Positions 6,945 to 8,339 of a stretch of DNA of 8,339 bases are shown piece after piece. The notes beneath the pieces were generated by a model. It did no database searches. It saw only the letters and a program-made list of their open reading frames with translations, and was not told where the DNA came from. A program made the position numbers and the translations under genes. The stretch is taken from positions 1 through 8,339 of the forward strand of contig RFXE01000071.1 in NCBI GenBank assembly GCA_009921785.1. The letters run 5' to 3'. This DNA is from Alphaproteobacteria bacterium. GTDB taxonomy: Bacteria; Pseudomonadota; Alphaproteobacteria; Rhizobiales; Beijerinckiaceae. The stretch's first letter is position 1. The number at the start of each line of letters is the position of its first letter.

Positions 6945-6991
6945 TCGCGCCCTCGATGAACAAACATTTCGCGCCCTCGCCCGTCAGCGAG
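6945..6991. repeat. Short direct repeat and small hairpin in the rpsK-rpoA spacer
   Basis: The 11-mer TCGCGCCCTCG occurs at 6945-6955 and again at 6969-6979, 24 nt apart. Overlapping the second copy, CTCGC (6976-6980) and GCGAG (6987-6991) can form a 5-bp hairpin. The spacer is otherwise featureless to me: I see neither a convincing promoter nor a terminator. The structure may only reflect G/C-rich low-complexity sequence. Confidence 0.35.
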
Positions 6992-7017
6992 AGGCACGTC
7001 TTTCACTACGCTAAAAA

Positions 7018-7407
7018 TTAAACGCGACGACGCTTGCGCGGACGGCAACCATTGTGCGGGATCGGCGTCACATCACGGATCGATGTCACGGTGAAGCCCA
7101 CAGCTTGCAAGGCACGCAAAGCCGATTCACGACCTGAACCCGGACCTGTCACTTCGACTTCGAGCGTGCGCATGCCGTGTTCTGAAGCCTTACGGCCTGC
7201 ATCTTCAGCCGCAACCTGCGCGGCATAAGGCGTCGATTTACGTGAGCCCTTGAAGCCCATCGTCCCCGCTGACGACCAAGCAACCGTGTTGCCTTGTGCG
7301 TCGGTGATGGTGATCATCGTGTTGTTGAACGACGCATTCACATGCGCAACGCCCGAGACGATGTTTTTGCGCTCTTTACGACGAACGCGTGTTGTTTCTT
7401 TTGCCAT
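7018..7407 (-). CDS. rpsK: 30S ribosomal protein S11
   Basis: This 129-aa protein is S11 of the small-subunit platform, which contacts 16S rRNA near the E-site mRNA path. Diagnostic blocks are ERKNIVSGVAHVNASFNNT at 12-30, TDAQGNTVAWSSAGTMGFKG at 35-54, STPYAAQVAAEDA at 58-70, TGPGSGRESALRAL at 87-100 and the invariant C-terminus DVTPIPHNGCRPRKRRRV (112-129). Length is exactly typical. The ATG has AAGGA eight bases upstream. It lies 57 nt after rpsM in the alpha operon. Confidence 0.98.
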   Translation of the reverse strand: MAKETTRVRRKERKNIVSGVAHVNASFNNTMITITDAQGNTVAWSSAGTMGFKGSRKSTPYAAQVAAEDAGRKASEHGMRTLEVEVTGPGSGRESALRALQAVGFTVTSIRDVTPIPHNGCRPRKRRRV

Positions 7408-7464
7408 AGTCTTGATCCTTCATACGCGCCCGTGATGCCAGGCGCTGGGGATGGGAGGTAATGA

Positions 7465-7833
7465 TTACTTCTTCTTGCCGGCGATCGGCTTCGCCTTGCC
7501 CTTACGGGTACGGGCGTTGGTATGCGTGCGCTGACCACGAACCGGCAACTGACGACGATGACGCAGGCCGCGATAGCAACCCAAATCCATCAGACGCTTG
7601 ATGTTCATCGACACTTCACGACGAAGATCACCTTCGACGAGGTAATCGCGGTCGATCATTTCACGGATCTGAAGCACTTCCGCATCGGTCAATTGATTGA
7701 CGCGACGCTCAGCAGGAATCTTCAAAGCGGTGGTAATTTCTTCGGCCTTTTTCGGGCCAATGCCGTGGATATATTGAAGCGCAATGATTACGCGCTTTGC
7801 GGTCGGAATATTGACGCCTGCTATACGGGCCAT
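7465..7833 (-). CDS. rpsM: 30S ribosomal protein S13
   Basis: This 122-aa protein is S13 of the small-subunit head, forming intersubunit bridges and contacting P-site tRNA through its tail. The N-terminus MARIAGVNIPTAKRV, the helical segment with YIHGIGPKKAEEI (21-33), and the C-terminal GCYRGLRHRRQLPVRGQ (85-101) plus the RTHTNARTRKGKAKPI tail are standard. The ATG has GGAGA seven bases upstream. It is the first gene of the alpha operon here, with rpsK, rpoA and rplQ following. No adk gene precedes it directly, unlike the secY-adk-rpsM order common in alphaproteobacteria. Confidence 0.98.
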   Translation of the reverse strand: MARIAGVNIPTAKRVIIALQYIHGIGPKKAEEITTALKIPAERRVNQLTDAEVLQIREMIDRDYLVEGDLRREVSMNIKRLMDLGCYRGLRHRRQLPVRGQRTHTNARTRKGKAKPIAGKKK

Positions 7834-7898
7834 CGTTCATCTCCATGTCGGCCAACGCGATCATCGGGATCGGTCAGCGGGTTACTGATACCGCGCGT

Positions 7899-7926
7899 CC
7901 GGTGGAGACCGGCCCCTGCGCGGGGC
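7899..7926. promoter_or_regulatory. Tandem small hairpins in the rpsM leader
   Basis: CCGGT-GGAG-ACCGG (7899-7912) and GCCCC-TGCGC-GGGGC (7912-7926) are two adjacent 5-bp stems with short loops, sharing one base. They lie 66-93 nt upstream of the rpsM start, inside the leader implied by the predicted promoter. In the direction of transcription they lack a downstream U-run, so they do not form a terminator. A role in binding a ribosomal protein for feedback control is possible but unproven. Confidence 0.35.
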
Positions 7927-7948
7927 TCTCTTTTCAAAACAAAACGAC

Positions 7949-7980
7949 CCCAGCGACAGCCCAGCGGACTATCCCCAGCG
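7949..7980. repeat. Three copies of CCCAGCG in the rpsM leader
   Basis: CCCAGCG occurs at 7949-7955, 7960-7966 and 7974-7980, all in the same orientation (CGCTGGG in the transcribed sense). The spacing of 11 and then 14 nt is irregular. The cluster lies between the predicted transcription start and the tandem hairpins. The last copy is part of a 13-nt sequence found inverted in the rpsM-rpsK spacer. Confidence 0.4.
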
Positions 7981-7992
7981 CCTTGATCAAGA

Positions 7993-8027
7993 AGCGAGTA
8001 GCGGGTGATTAGGGGAAAGCGGGGGGT
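7993..8027. repeat. Degenerate heptad repeat upstream of rpsM
   Basis: The stretch reads as successive 7-nt units GCGAGTA, GCGGGTG, ATTAGGG, GAAAGCG and GGGGGTG. It is G-rich on the plus strand and recalls the 7-nt periodic element in the rpoA-rplQ spacer. The units are divergent and there is no matching inverted arm, so it may be a decayed single arm or chance low complexity. It overlaps the predicted rpsM promoter. Confidence 0.35.
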
Positions 8028-8034
8028 GAGTCAA
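8006..8034 (-). promoter_or_regulatory. Predicted housekeeping promoter for the rpsM operon
   Basis: On the minus strand TTGACT (8029-8034) and TAATCA (8006-8011) are separated by exactly 17 nt. The -35 matches the consensus at five of six positions, and the -10 is weaker. Transcription would start near 7999, giving a leader of about 165 nt before rpsM. The site lies just past the stop of the helix-turn-helix gene, where an operon promoter is expected. Confidence 0.4.
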
Positions 8035-8057
8035 TGATCAGCCCCTTAACTTTATTA

Positions 8058-8339
8058 TCATTTTTGATGATGATCAATCTCGCGATTGACGCTCGAGAGA
8101 AGCATAGCCTGCTCTACACGTTCTTGATCGAGCTTACCAGTTTGGCCGAGCCAGTATGCGACATCCGCCCAATTCCAAAGTGGGCTCTCAGACGTTACCC
8201 GCGCAACCGGATGGGGAAAGCCCTTGCCCCTCTGGCCCGTTGCATAAAGGGAAATAGCCGCCCTCGTCAGCCCTGACCGCTCAGCAATGTCCGACAATGA
8301 TACCAGTGGCTCAGGTTCAACGCGGATGGCTCGTGCTCC
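8058..8339 (-). CDS. Small helix-turn-helix DNA-binding protein (3' part only)
   Basis: The frame is open to the window edge, so at least 93 C-terminal residues are visible and the start lies outside. A TTG at 8297 is an internal codon: in-frame sequence upstream reads GARAIRVEPEPLVSL. The visible part shows a helix-turn-helix, LSDIAERSGLTRAAISLYATGQR, followed by a PHPV segment and SPLWNWADVAYWLGQTGKL, in which the tryptophans are characteristic. This resembles a family of roughly 140-aa small predicted regulators in which the helix-turn-helix is C-terminal and followed by a W.W.DVA.WL motif (AlpA/MerR-like binding). No target can be named. It runs in the same direction as the ribosomal operon, ending 224 nt before rpsM. 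No clear intrinsic terminator follows its stop. Confidence 0.7.
   Translation of the reverse strand, partial: GARAIRVEPEPLVSLSDIAERSGLTRAAISLYATGQRGKGFPHPVARVTSESPLWNWADVAYWLGQTGKLDQERVEQAMLLSSVNREIDHHQK

Noticed and set aside
6889..6963. Longer rpoA frame starting with TTG at 6963
   Set aside because: The 25 extra residues do not resemble any alpha subunit. The GTG at 6888 has a Shine-Dalgarno and gives the family N-terminus.
7912..7934. Plus-strand intrinsic terminator (GC hairpin followed by TCTCTTTT)
   Set aside because: No plus-strand gene leads into it, and in the direction of the real genes the T-rich side is upstream of the stem.
7982..7991. 10-nt palindrome CTTGATCAAG near the predicted rpsM transcription start
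   Set aside because: About eight perfect 10-nt palindromes are expected by chance in a window this long, so it carries little weight.
8058..8297. Complete 79-residue protein starting with TTG at 8297
   Set aside because: The frame stays open to the window edge, and the residues upstream of the TTG fit the same helix-turn-helix family, so the gene is partial.

Overview
The window is a conserved chromosomal stretch from an alphaproteobacterium. It is most likely a member of the Hyphomicrobiales (Rhizobiales) of moderate GC content. The evidence is the alpha-operon order rpsM-rpsK-rpoA-rplQ without rpsD, the rhizobial style of the RpoA and L17 proteins, an ATP12-type F1 assembly chaperone, and a Do-family protease gene directly after rplQ. 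Every supported gene lies on the minus strand, so transcription runs from the high-coordinate end to the low-coordinate end. The plus-strand open frames are shadows of these genes.

Reading in the direction of transcription, the window opens with the 3' part of a small helix-turn-helix protein gene (8058-8339, 5' end outside). A spacer of about 220 bp follows. It holds a plausible housekeeping promoter (-35 at 8029-8034, -10 at 8006-8011) and a leader with tandem small hairpins and a thrice-repeated heptamer. Then come rpsM (S13), rpsK (S11), rpoA (RNA polymerase alpha, GTG start) and rplQ (L17). This cluster closes with a clear intrinsic terminator at 5300-5324. The rpoA-rplQ spacer carries an unusual long imperfect inverted repeat built on a 7-nt period (5801-5868).

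After the terminator and a second strong inverted repeat (5263-5285), a second group begins. It consists of a secreted Do/HtrA-family serine protease, the AAA+ ATPase RarA, the fluoride channel CrcB/Fluc, an RluC-type 23S rRNA pseudouridine synthase and the ATP12 chaperone. Gaps are 5, 97, -4 (GTGA overlap) and 5 nt, so most of these genes are probably translationally coupled. Their functions are mixed: envelope protein quality control, stalled-fork processing, fluoride resistance, rRNA modification and ATP synthase assembly. The grouping looks like conserved housekeeping rather than one pathway. The last bases (1-26) hold the start of a further minus-strand gene, preceded by an A/T-rich perfect palindrome that could be an operator.

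I see no CRISPR array, mobile element, RNA gene or defence system. All the proteins are ordinary conserved families apart from the partial helix-turn-helix gene. The points worth a second look are in the spacers: the heptad-phased elements, the rpsM leader, and the gene upstream of rpsM, where many relatives have adk.
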